The position numbers were made by a program, and so were the translations under genes. Positions 9,159 through 18,359 of a DNA stretch of 64,000 nt are shown piece after piece. How positions within the stretch are numbered: the first letter of the stretch is position 1; each line of letters begins with the position of its first letter. The DNA is taken from positions 1 to 64,000 of the forward strand of contig JAOQAK010000041.1 in the NCBI GenBank assembly GCA_025963635.1. Reading direction: 5' to 3'. Source of the stretch: Ferruginibacter sp. (GTDB taxonomy: Bacteria; Bacteroidota; Bacteroidia; Chitinophagales; Chitinophagaceae). The notes beneath the pieces were generated by a model. That model made no database searches, was not told where the DNA came from, and worked only from the letters and a program-made list of their open reading frames with translations.

Positions 9159-9363
9159 CTTCCCAGCAACGTCTCCTGCCGGGTATGTGCGTGAGCAAGG
9201 GACGTTGCGTACTACGGAGCAAGGATTTCATCTTACGGATGGATGTAATTTTCCCTGGTTTGATCTATTTTGAAATGCAGAGATGGGTCTCTATTATAAC
9301 TCGGGATCAAGCTAAATTAAACGCAACGTCCTCGCCTTTGCACAAGCTCATTGAGAGACGTTG
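9159..9363. repeat. Two-hairpin intergenic element, copy 2
   Basis: This is the second copy, 228 bp after the first. GCAACGTC or its complement GACGTTGC occurs four times, so each half of the element folds on itself: 9165-9208 and 9321-9363. The two halves also pair as terminal inverted repeats. Confidence 0.75.
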
Positions 9364-9385
9364 CAGTGAAAAAGGAATTCACGCA

Positions 9386-9463
9386 AGCCCGAAGGGCTTC
9401 AATATGAATAGCCGTTGGTGAAACCAATGGATATAATGATGCATCCCTCAACCCTAACAAGGT
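9386..9463. repeat. Three consecutive short hairpins
   Basis: GCCC-GAA-GGGC (9386-9396), CCGTTGGT-GAA-ACCAATGG (9411-9429, one mismatch) and AACC-CTAACAA-GGTT (9449-9463). Two share a GAA loop. This looks like one copy of a dispersed structured repeat; it could act as RNA. Confidence 0.6.
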
Positions 9464-9733
9464 TAAACACTTTGCAACGCGATATTTTTCGTTATTTCAG
9501 TACGGGTTTATTATTTTTTAATTGGAGAGGTTAAATTCGTCTAACCAAATACCCTACGATTTATAAGGTGCATCGGGGCCGATTTATTTCCTTATTTTTC
9601 TTTACATTACATTTAACAAATTTATTTTGTGCGGCCATTGTACAATTCAATTTTTCTTATAACATTTACATCATCAAATCCACAACAGTGCAGCCGTCCT
9701 GGTTATACTGAACAAACAAATACATTCACATTT

Positions 9734-12700
9734 ATGGACCCCGACCGTGTTCAAAGTGCTGAAAAGTTCACAGTAACTTTTTTCAGCAGCATGCTGTACC
9801 TAACCCTCATCCTCACTTTATTTTCCTGTAGTAAAAAAGACAAATGGATTGAAGTTGATCCTGCTTACAGCCAGTACATTGATGCCTATACCACCGGCAT
9901 CATTTCCAAAACCAGTTCCGTTACCATCCAACTCGCCGCAGATGCAAACACCACGCATACAGTAGGCGAAGAAGTGACCGAAAAACTGTTTGATTTTACG
10001 CCTTCGGTGAAAGGAAAAGCCTATTGGCTCAATGCCCGCACCATTGAATTTAAACCCGCTGAATGGCTGGCCCCCAACAAGCAATACGCCGTAAATTTCA
10101 AACTGGCCAGGGTAACCAAAGTGCCGGAAAAATATGCCAACCTTCGCTTCAACATGAAAACCGTAAAGCCTTCCTTTAAGGTTACCAACAACGGTTTACG
10201 CAGCGCAGCAGCAAAAAACAGGATGAGCTTAACCGGCGAACTGGAAACAGCAGATGTTGAAAAAGGTAAAGACATTGAAGGGCTACTGGTTGCGACTCTT
10301 GACAACCAACCGCTGAAAATAAACTGGCAACATAACGATGTAGCTAAAACGCACATTTTTACAATAGATGCTATTGAAAGAAAGGGCATGGCTAAGAACC
10401 TGCTGCTTCGCTGGAATGGTAAACCGATGGAAATGGATGTGATTGGAGAAGCGGCAATAGCAGTACCCGCAGCAGGCGATTTTAAAGTACTCGATGTAGT
10501 CGCGATGAATGAAGCCCAGCAATTTGCATCTGTACAATTCAGCGATCCGATTGCTGTTGGCCAGGACCTTACAGGTTTGATCACGATGAGCAACCAGGCC
10601 GACATTTCCTATACCATCAATGGCAGCGAAGTAAAAGTTTTCACCAATGGAAAACTGGATGGCAATTACACCGTCAACATTAATTCGGGCATCAAAAATA
10701 GCTGGGGCGATGTGCTCGATAAGGGCTTTACTTCCAATATCAATTTTGAGAACAAATTGCCAGCTGTTAAGATTTATGGCAAAGGAAATATCTTACCAAA
10801 TTCCGGAAGGTTGGTATTGCCTTTCGATGCCATCAATCTAAATGCAGTAGACATCAGCATCATCAAAATTTTAGAAAACAATATTCCACAATTTCTGCAA
10901 GACAATAATATGGGCGGCAATGAAGAACTGCGCAGGGTGGCAAAACCCATCGTGCAAAAAACTTTGCGGCTCGATAACGATAAAACCCTCGACCTCCATA
11001 AGCACCAGCGTTTCTCCTTAGACATCGATAAGTTTTTAAAAACGGAGCAGGGCGCCATCTATCGTGTCACCATCGGTTTCCGACCGGAGTATTCCTTATA
11101 CCAGGGCACCGATACCACCAAAAAAGACAACGATAATGACGAAGATGAAAATGCGGAGGAATACAGTGCTTATAATGTAAATGCAATTGATGGTGACAAT
11201 GATTTCTGGGATCGGTACGATACTTATTATCCCTATGGATACAACTGGAAGCAGAAGGATGATCCCCACAGCAAATCGTATTATAACAAAGACAGGTGGG
11301 CAACACGTAATATCCTGGCAAGCAATATCGGGCTTACTGCAAAACGTGGCAACGATAATATATTGATGGTGGCTGTAACGAACATCCTTACCACGGAACC
11401 CATGAGCGGGGTTGAATTGCAGGTGATGGATTACCAGCAAACGATTATCAGCTCAGCAAAAAGCGGAAGCGATGGATTCGTAAACATTGATATAAAACGA
11501 AAGCCGTTTTTATTGGTTGCAAAAAAAGGGAATGAGAGAGGGTATCTAAAATTAGACGATGGAAGTTCGTTGCCGCTTGCTCGCTTTGACGTGAGCGGAG
11601 AGGAAGTAAAAAATGGCATCAAAGGATTCATCTTTGGGGAACGTGGAGTTTGGCGCCCGGGTGATACCATGTACCTAAATTGTATTATAGAAGACCAAGA
11701 AAAAAAATTGCCAGCAGATCACCCGGTTGAATTCAGCCTATTTACCCCACAAGGGCAGTTGTACAAACACATCATACAGAATACCGCTACTGATGGTTTT
11801 TACCTTTTTAAAACCAGCACCGATGCATCCTCACCAACAGGTAACTGGCTTGCAAAAGTAAAAGTAGGCGGTGCTCAATTCGAAAAGCGCATCAAGGTGG
11901 AAACGGTGATGCCTAACCGCTTAAAAATAAATCTCGATTTTGGTAAAGACGCTATACTGGGAATGGGCAGCACCACAACGGGGAACATCAACGCCAAATG
12001 GCTCTTTGGCGCATTGGGAAAAAATTTAAGGGCAAAGATTGATGCATCACTAGGCGTCAGGAAAACCAGCTTTGCGAAATTTGCAGGCTACGATTTTGAT
12101 AATCCAACCTCCGACTATACAACGCAAAGCAAAACCATTTTTGAAGGTCAGTTGGATGAACAGGGCAATGCATCCATAAAACCAAATTTCGAAGTAGATG
12201 AATCTGCACCGGGTATGCTGAACGCCAATATGGTGGTTAAAGTGTTTGAGCCGGGCGGAGCATTTAGCATTGACAATATGAGCATTCCCTACAGTCCCTA
12301 TAAAAGTTATGTAGGCGTGAAACTGCCCGATGGCGAAAAGCCATTTGATTTTCTTTTATCCGGCAAAACCCACACGATGCAAATTGCGAATGTAGACAAC
12401 CGCGGCAACCTGCTCACAGCCAGCAATGATGTGGAAGTACAGTTCTATCGCATTCAATGGCGCTGGTGGTGGGATGATAACGGCGACAACCTTAGCAATT
12501 TCACCCAAAATGAATACAATAAATTAATAAAGAAGCAAGTCGTTCACTTAAATAACGGCAGGGCGCAGTGGCAGTTTGGTGTATCTGAAAACGAATGGGG
12601 ACGCTATTTAATTTTAGTTAAAGATTTACAGAGCGGTCACACCACCGGTTCAACATTGTACATCGATGAACCCGGTTGGCAAAGCAGGGAAGGAAATGAT

Positions 12701-15337
12701 GATCAAACCGCGGCTTCCATGCTATCCTTTAACAGCAATAAGGAAAAATACAATGTAGGCGAAGAAGTAACTTTAAACATTCCCGCCAGCAAAGGCGGAA
12801 GAATATTGGTGAGTTTGGAAAGTGGCACAAAAGTAATCAAATCGTTCTGGCAGCAAACCACGCAGGGACAAACCCTGGTGAAATTTAAAGCCGAAGCATC
12901 CATGGCGCCTAATATTTATGCAACTGTCAGTTTATTGCAGCCTCATGCCCAAACCATCAATGACCTGCCCATAAGGATGTACGGATCCATTCCAATTTTT
13001 GTAGAAGATAAAAATACCCTGCTCAAACCGGTGATCAACATTCCCAATGCCATTCGTCCCGAACAGCCTGTGTCGTTTACCGTTAGTGAACAACAGGGAA
13101 AAGAAATGACTTATAGCGTGGCCATTGTAGATGAGGGATTATTAGATCTTACAAGATTTAAGACACCTGATCCGCATGACGCTTTTTATGCCAGGGAAGC
13201 ATTGGGCGTAAAGAGCTTTGACATGTTCGATTATGTAATCGGTGCCTGGGGAGGCGACCTGGAGCGCATCTTAACCATTGGCGGCGACAATGACGCCGGA
13301 CCGGTAAAACAAAAATCAGCCAACCGATTCAAACCGGTCGTAAAATACCTCGGGCCATTTCATTTAAAGAAGGGGCAAAAACAAACGCAAACTTTCACAC
13401 TACCTTCCTATATCGGCTCCGTAAGAGCAATGGTGGTAGCAGCACATGAAGGAAGTTATGGATTTACCGAAAAAGCAGTAGCTGTTAAAAAGCCGTTGAT
13501 GTTGCTGGCCACCATGCCAAGAGTATTAGGTCCGGGTGAAACCATCAAACTACCGGTTACTGTTTTTGCTATGGAAAATTCTGTTAAGAATGTGAAAATA
13601 AGTCTGCAATCGAACCCTTACCTGCAGGTGGTGGGAAATAGTTCTCAAACAATCAGCTTCCCTGCCATTGGTGAGCAAATGGTTTATTTTGATGTGATGG
13701 TAAAGTCCTTTACCGGAATCGGGAAAGTAAAATTGCTGGCATCCTCAGGCAACGAAAAAGCAGATTATGCAATCGAGCTTGATATCCGTAATCCAAATCC
13801 CCCCGTTACAAGTATCGGCGAAATTACCCTTGCCGCGGGGCAGCAATGGAAAACGGTTGCATCGCCTATCGGAGTTGCCGCCACCAGTACTGCTGTGGTA
13901 GAAATATCAAGTGTGCCGTCGATGAACCTGCAAAAGCGACTCGATTATTTAATTGAATATCCACATGGTTGTATCGAGCAAACTACGTCTGCCGTATTTC
14001 CCCAGTTGGTATTAAATCAACTGGCCGACCTGGATGACTATAAAAAAGCCCAGGTAGAAAAAAATATAAAGGCAGGCATCACAAAACTGCAGAATTTCCA
14101 ACGGCCTGATGGAGGCTTCAGCTACTGGCCCGGAGGTAACGAAAGTGACGAATGGGGCAGCAATTATGCAGGACATTTTTTAATAGAGGCACAAAACAAT
14201 GGCTACCTCGTAAGTGATTATATGTTGCAGCAATGGAAAAATTTCCAGCGGGGCAAGGCAAATAGTTGGGTGATCAGTACTACTAATTTTTATGGAGGCG
14301 ATCTTACCCAGGCGTATCGTTTATTTACTTTAGCATTGGCGAAAGCTCCTGAACTTGGTGCTATGAATCGCCTGAAAGAATTCAAATATTTATCACCGGA
14401 AGCAAAATGGCGATTAGCGGCTGCGTACAAATTAACCGGGCAGGAGAATGCGGCCCTGGACCTCATTAGCGGGTTACCCACAGAATTTCAGCACCGGCCA
14501 ACACCGGGGATAACTTTCGGTTCAGAATTGCGTGACCAGGCAATGGTATTGGAAACTTTAACGTTGATGGGTAACCGAAAAAAAGCGGCTGCTTTGTTGC
14601 CCACCATTGCCGCAAAACTATCGGAAGATAACTGGTACAGCACGCAGACCACGGCATACGCATTGATCGCCATTGCAAAGTATTGCGGTAAAAATCCGTC
14701 CGGCGTTAAATTAATGGCTGCAGCCAATATAAATGGAAAACCGGTGGAGATCAATTCTGCAGCGTATATCCGCCAGTTGCCCGTCTTGTTGAACAATGGA
14801 ACCAGTAATGTAGTGGTCACCAACAAAGGAAGCAATGTGCTGTATGTGCGTTTAATAACAAAGGGCCAGCCTTTGAGTGGCGATAGTTTAAAAGTGAATA
14901 ATAACCCGGCTGCGTTGAGTATGAGTGTTAGTTATATTGCTCAAAATGGTACCCCGGTAAACATCAGTCAATTAGCGCAGGGATCAGATTTTATTGCAAA
15001 AGTGGTCATTAAAAATCCTGGTAACAGGGGCAACTATACGCAGATGGCTTTAACGCAGATCTTCCCCAGCGGATGGGAAATTTTAAATGCCCGCATGCTG
15101 GGTGGCGAAGGCGCTTTCAGATCTTCCTATGCTACTTACCAGGATGTGCGGGATGACAGGATGTACACCTATTTTAATATCCGTGAAAATGAAACACTCA
15201 CTTATTACGTGCAGTTGAATGCGAGTTATCCCGGGCGGTATTTTTTACCAGGCATCTTTTGCGAAGCCATGTACGACAACAGTATCTCGGCCGGTGTAAA
15301 CGGCAAATGGGTAGAGGTAGTGCAGCCGGGGCAATAA
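9734..15337 (+). CDS. Bacterial alpha-2-macroglobulin-family lipoprotein (YfhM-like)
   Basis: This very large protein has 1867 residues from ATG at 9734. Bacterial alpha-2-macroglobulins are surface or periplasmic traps for attacking proteases. The N-terminus MDPDRVQSAEKFTVTFFSSM leads into the hydrophobic stretch LYLTLILTLFSC, a lipobox, so it is probably a lipoprotein anchored in the envelope. The reactive thioester motif is intact: PHGCIEQTTS, with Cys 1413 and Gln 1416. Before it lies the A2M domain (KYLGPFHLKKGQKQTQTFTL, then SVRAMVVAAHEGSYGF), and after it an alpha/alpha toroid with FQRPDGGFSYWPGG. The frame extends upstream to a GTG at 9629, but that part is not signal-like. The next gene encodes PBP1C, the classical partner in E. 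coli and others, which suggests protection of the cell wall machinery. Confidence 0.93.
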   Translation: MDPDRVQSAEKFTVTFFSSMLYLTLILTLFSCSKKDKWIEVDPAYSQYIDAYTTGIISKTSSVTIQLAADANTTHTVGEEVTEKLFDFTPSVKGKAYWLNARTIEFKPAEWLAPNKQYAVNFKLARVTKVPEKYANLRFNMKTVKPSFKVTNNGLRSAAAKNRMSLTGELETADVEKGKDIEGLLVATLDNQPLKINWQHNDVAKTHIFTIDAIERKGMAKNLLLRWNGKPMEMDVIGEAAIAVPAAGDFKVLDVVAMNEAQQFASVQFSDPIAVGQDLTGLITMSNQADISYTINGSEVKVFTNGKLDGNYTVNINSGIKNSWGDVLDKGFTSNINFENKLPAVKIYGKGNILPNSGRLVLPFDAINLNAVDISIIKILENNIPQFLQDNNMGGNEELRRVAKPIVQKTLRLDNDKTLDLHKHQRFSLDIDKFLKTEQGAIYRVTIGFRPEYSLYQGTDTTKKDNDNDEDENAEEYSAYNVNAIDGDNDFWDRYDTYYPYGYNWKQKDDPHSKSYYNKDRWATRNILASNIGLTAKRGNDNILMVAVTNILTTEPMSGVELQVMDYQQTIISSAKSGSDGFVNIDIKRKPFLLVAKKGNERGYLKLDDGSSLPLARFDVSGEEVKNGIKGFIFGERGVWRPGDTMYLNCIIEDQEKKLPADHPVEFSLFTPQGQLYKHIIQNTATDGFYLFKTSTDASSPTGNWLAKVKVGGAQFEKRIKVETVMPNRLKINLDFGKDAILGMGSTTTGNINAKWLFGALGKNLRAKIDASLGVRKTSFAKFAGYDFDNPTSDYTTQSKTIFEGQLDEQGNASIKPNFEVDESAPGMLNANMVVKVFEPGGAFSIDNMSIPYSPYKSYVGVKLPDGEKPFDFLLSGKTHTMQIANVDNRGNLLTASNDVEVQFYRIQWRWWWDDNGDNLSNFTQNEYNKLIKKQVVHLNNGRAQWQFGVSENEWGRYLILVKDLQSGHTTGSTLYIDEPGWQSREGNDDQTAASMLSFNSNKEKYNVGEEVTLNIPASKGGRILVSLESGTKVIKSFWQQTTQGQTLVKFKAEASMAPNIYATVSLLQPHAQTINDLPIRMYGSIPIFVEDKNTLLKPVINIPNAIRPEQPVSFTVSEQQGKEMTYSVAIVDEGLLDLTRFKTPDPHDAFYAREALGVKSFDMFDYVIGAWGGDLERILTIGGDNDAGPVKQKSANRFKPVVKYLGPFHLKKGQKQTQTFTLPSYIGSVRAMVVAAHEGSYGFTEKAVAVKKPLMLLATMPRVLGPGETIKLPVTVFAMENSVKNVKISLQSNPYLQVVGNSSQTISFPAIGEQMVYFDVMVKSFTGIGKVKLLASSGNEKADYAIELDIRNPNPPVTSIGEITLAAGQQWKTVASPIGVAATSTAVVEISSVPSMNLQKRLDYLIEYPHGCIEQTTSAVFPQLVLNQLADLDDYKKAQVEKNIKAGITKLQNFQRPDGGFSYWPGGNESDEWGSNYAGHFLIEAQNNGYLVSDYMLQQWKNFQRGKANSWVISTTNFYGGDLTQAYRLFTLALAKAPELGAMNRLKEFKYLSPEAKWRLAAAYKLTGQENAALDLISGLPTEFQHRPTPGITFGSELRDQAMVLETLTLMGNRKKAAALLPTIAAKLSEDNWYSTQTTAYALIAIAKYCGKNPSGVKLMAAANINGKPVEINSAAYIRQLPVLLNNGTSNVVVTNKGSNVLYVRLITKGQPLSGDSLKVNNNPAALSMSVSYIAQNGTPVNISQLAQGSDFIAKVVIKNPGNRGNYTQMALTQIFPSGWEILNARMLGGEGAFRSSYATYQDVRDDRMYTYFNIRENETLTYYVQLNASYPGRYFLPGIFCEAMYDNSISAGVNGKWVEVVQPGQ

Positions 15338-15884
15338 CAATGAAAGCTAAAATGCTGCCGGCGAAAAACCGGCAGTATTCGTTGCTGGCATGAAAGGGGC
15401 AGTGATAATTGAGAGACTGTTTCATGAATAATATTAGTTATTGTCCACGCCAGGAAGCAATGTGGAACATGGTTGCATCGCCCTCTTGTACTTTTTCAGC
15501 CATTGGCAACGAATTATACTAGGTGGCAAATCTTTCCCCTAAACAGTTGGGTCTATGAATCATGGTCCGAATTTAAAACAGTAACTGCATAAGGAGCCTC
15601 TTTTGGTTCGCTCTCGCCGCAGTCATAATTAAAAAAATGCGCAGCTTATTTTTTAAAGAAGCAAAAGCAGCTCCGTTGCAGTTACGCAGCCCGCCGGCTG
15701 GGGAGGCAAAAGACATGAATTTAGGGGGACTACAAGAATAAAAAGGGATGATGGCTAAATAATTAAACTCAGATCAAAGTCAAAGGCATTTATGTTGAAT
15801 TTAAAAATAGCTATTAAAAGAGAACTCAATCAAAAAGTGACCCTTGCAACAATTATAGCTTTTAAAAACTTAAAGCCCCGCACC
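15338..15884. other. Gene-free spacer between the A2M gene and pbpC, with one hairpin
   Basis: A hairpin CTGCCGG-(7 nt)-CCGGCAG lies at 15355-15375, just after the A2M stop, without a T tract. The rest of the spacer of about 550 bp shows no gene or clear promoter. The pbpC frame is open from 15792, but the first 31 codons are not convincing. Confidence 0.5.
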
Positions 15885-18260
15885 ATGCGTTGGCTAAAGC
15901 TAGTAATTCCCCTGGCCCTGCTCACCTGGTTCTGGTTATCCTTACCAAGCCAACTATTCAACAACCCCATCAGTTATGTAATCGAAGACAAAGACGGTAA
16001 TCTCTTAAGCGCTTCCATCGCAACTGACGGGCAATGGCGTTTTCCACAAAATAAAAAACTCCCGCAGAAATTTGCAGACTGCATAACCACCTTCGAGGAT
16101 AAACGCTTTTGGTATCACCCCGGTATAGATCCGATTGCAATCTGCAGGGCAGTCATAAAGAATATAAAAAACAAAGGAGTCGTGCAGGGCGGAAGCACCA
16201 TCAACATGCAGGTGATCCGTCTTTCAAAAGGAGATACCAGGAGGAGCCTATGGAACAAGTTGAAAGAAACCATCCTGGCGGTAAGACTCCAGTGTGAATA
16301 TTCTAAAAAAGGCGTGCTTGCATTATACGCTGCAAACGCGCCATTCGGCAGCAATGTAGTAGGGTTGGATGCTGCTGCATGGCGTTATTTTGGAAGAAGC
16401 GCCACCAAACTAAGTTGGGGCGAAATGGCTGCGTTGGCAGTATTACCCAATGCGCCTGCATTGGTTCATCCCGGCAAAAACAGGGCGGTCTTACTAAAGA
16501 AAAGAAATGCATTACTCGACCAGTTAGTAGCTGCTGGCAAAATTGATTCCACCACGGGTACTTTGGCTAAAGTTGAATTATTGCCCGGTGCACCATTGCC
16601 ATTGCCACAAGATGCACCACATTTATTACAGCGGTTTAAAAAGGAAAATAGAGAATTAAAAGGTGAAACTAAAATAACCACCACGCTGGACGGCATCCTT
16701 CAAAAAAACCTTGCTGCAATTGTTCAGCAACACCAATCGGTTTTGAGAGGCAATGGAATCAACAATGCCTGTGCATTGGTGCTCGACGTGGAAACAGGCA
16801 ACACACTTGCTTATGTTGGTAATATAGCCGACCGGGCCAACAAGGAAATGGAAGCAGATGTAGATGTGATTACCGCTCCCCGCAGTCCCGGTAGTGCGTT
16901 GAAACCTATCTTATATGCGGCAATGCTCAGTGATGGTTTGATTCTGCCCAATTCAATCATCCCCGATATCCCCACACAAATTGGCAATTATGCACCAAAA
17001 AACTTCGACCTTGGATATGATGGCGCAGTTCCTGCATCCAGGGCGCTTTCAAGAAGTCTGAATATACCGGCAGTAAAATTATTACAGCAATACAAATACC
17101 AGCGGTTTTATGAAACCCTGCAACAATGCGGCATTACAACCCTCAACCGTTCAGCCGATACTTACGGCTTAAGCCTCATCCTGGGCGGTTGCGAAGTAAC
17201 CATGTGGGATCTTGCCGGTGTGTACGCATCCATGGCACGCAGTTTAAATCATCAAACAAAAAATCATGGGAAACTTGATCCCTCCGACTTTCATCCACCA
17301 AAATATACAAAATCATCCACTGCTAAAGTCAGGGAGTTAAGGGCAAATGACCAGGCAAATGCTTCCAGTCTTGCCCTGGATCCAACAGCTACCTGGTTTA
17401 CTTTTAAAGCAATGCAGGAAGTAATGCGTCCCGGTGAAGAGGGCCTCTGGCAACAGTTTTCGTCTTCTCAAACCATCGCCTGGAAAACGGGTACCAGCTT
17501 CGGCTTCAGGGATGGATGGGCGATTGGGGTAACACCTAAAAATGTGGTAGCTGTTTGGGTTGGCAACACAGACGGCGAGGGAAGGCCCGGCTTAATTGGA
17601 GTACATACCGCCGCCCCAATCCTGTTCGATATCTTTCGTTTATTACCTTCCGTTAGCTTTTTCGAAAAACCTGTTTTCAATTACACCTACCTACCCGTTT
17701 GCCGGCAAAGCGGTTTCCCAGCCAATATTGATTGTCCTGATGTAGACACATTATTTATGCCAGCCAACGCTGAGAAAGCGCCGCTATGCGCTTATCATAA
17801 AATGATCAACCTTGATGCGACGGGAAATTTCCGCGTAACCGGAGAATGTGAAAGTCCATCCGCCATGCAGCATAAAAGCTGGTTTGTATTATCTCCGGCA
17901 ATGGAATATTACTACCGGCAGCGGAATGCAGATTACAAAGTTTTGCCACCTTTTAAAGCAGGCTGCAGTTTCGATGAAACGGGCAGGTCAATGGAATTGA
18001 TTTACCCGCAGGAGGGTGCAAAGATTTATGTGCCATTGGAGATAAGCGGCGAAAAAGGAAAAACTATTTTTACGGCGGCTCACAGGAGAACAGGTGCAAA
18101 GATCTTCTGGAGCCTTGATGATGCATTTGCAGGTACCACCCAAAATTTTCACCAGCTGGCTTTGAATCCATCCATTGGAAAACATATCATCACACTGGTA
18201 GATGAAAACGGAACAAGTATCTCCAGGCAGTTTGAGATATTGGAAAAAGAAAAGAATTGA
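15885..18260 (+). CDS. pbpC: Penicillin-binding protein 1C (bifunctional glycosyltransferase/transpeptidase)
   Basis: PBP1C polymerises and may cross-link peptidoglycan on the outer face of the inner membrane. From ATG at 15885 it has 791 residues; the first are MRWLKLVIPLALLTWFWLSL, a membrane anchor. The GT51 glycosyltransferase domain shows TTFEDKRFWYHPGIDPIAIC with its catalytic Glu, then GGSTINMQVIRL. The transpeptidase domain has SALK (Ser 337, Lys 340), SRSLN and KTGTS (Lys 534). A C-terminal BiPBP_C-type beta domain follows. ATG at 15792 is in frame, but it would add 31 polar residues before the anchor. It pairs with the A2M gene, as in other bacteria, although 550 bp separate them here. 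Confidence 0.94.
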   Translation: MRWLKLVIPLALLTWFWLSLPSQLFNNPISYVIEDKDGNLLSASIATDGQWRFPQNKKLPQKFADCITTFEDKRFWYHPGIDPIAICRAVIKNIKNKGVVQGGSTINMQVIRLSKGDTRRSLWNKLKETILAVRLQCEYSKKGVLALYAANAPFGSNVVGLDAAAWRYFGRSATKLSWGEMAALAVLPNAPALVHPGKNRAVLLKKRNALLDQLVAAGKIDSTTGTLAKVELLPGAPLPLPQDAPHLLQRFKKENRELKGETKITTTLDGILQKNLAAIVQQHQSVLRGNGINNACALVLDVETGNTLAYVGNIADRANKEMEADVDVITAPRSPGSALKPILYAAMLSDGLILPNSIIPDIPTQIGNYAPKNFDLGYDGAVPASRALSRSLNIPAVKLLQQYKYQRFYETLQQCGITTLNRSADTYGLSLILGGCEVTMWDLAGVYASMARSLNHQTKNHGKLDPSDFHPPKYTKSSTAKVRELRANDQANASSLALDPTATWFTFKAMQEVMRPGEEGLWQQFSSSQTIAWKTGTSFGFRDGWAIGVTPKNVVAVWVGNTDGEGRPGLIGVHTAAPILFDIFRLLPSVSFFEKPVFNYTYLPVCRQSGFPANIDCPDVDTLFMPANAEKAPLCAYHKMINLDATGNFRVTGECESPSAMQHKSWFVLSPAMEYYYRQRNADYKVLPPFKAGCSFDETGRSMELIYPQEGAKIYVPLEISGEKGKTIFTAAHRRTGAKIFWSLDDAFAGTTQNFHQLALNPSIGKHIITLVDENGTSISRQFEILEKEKN

Positions 18261-18359
18261 ATTGAATGACCGGCATGCGATTTGGAATGCATCTAATACA
18301 AATTTGCAAACTATTTCTCCTTAATTTTAATTTCTCTATATAACCGTAAAAAAATTTCT

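Larger units (their letters stand above)
8906..9733. other. Gene-free repeat block before the A2M gene
   Basis: This stretch of 828 bp holds two copies of a two-hairpin element, a three-hairpin element, and about 270 bp of AT-rich sequence that probably carries the promoter of the A2M gene. An open frame within the second repeat copy (9185-9421) is not conserved in the first copy and is not called as a gene. Confidence 0.7.

Noticed and set aside
8931..9363. Insertion sequence
   Set aside because: There are terminal inverted repeats but no transposase frame, so it can only be a non-autonomous element.
9185..9421. Open frame of 78 codons within the second two-hairpin repeat
   Set aside because: The frame is not kept in the first copy, has no recognisable domain, and lies wholly in repeat sequence.
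9629..9733. GTG start upstream of the A2M gene
   Set aside because: The 35 extra residues are polar and would bury the lipoprotein signal peptide; ATG at 9734 gives a proper signal.
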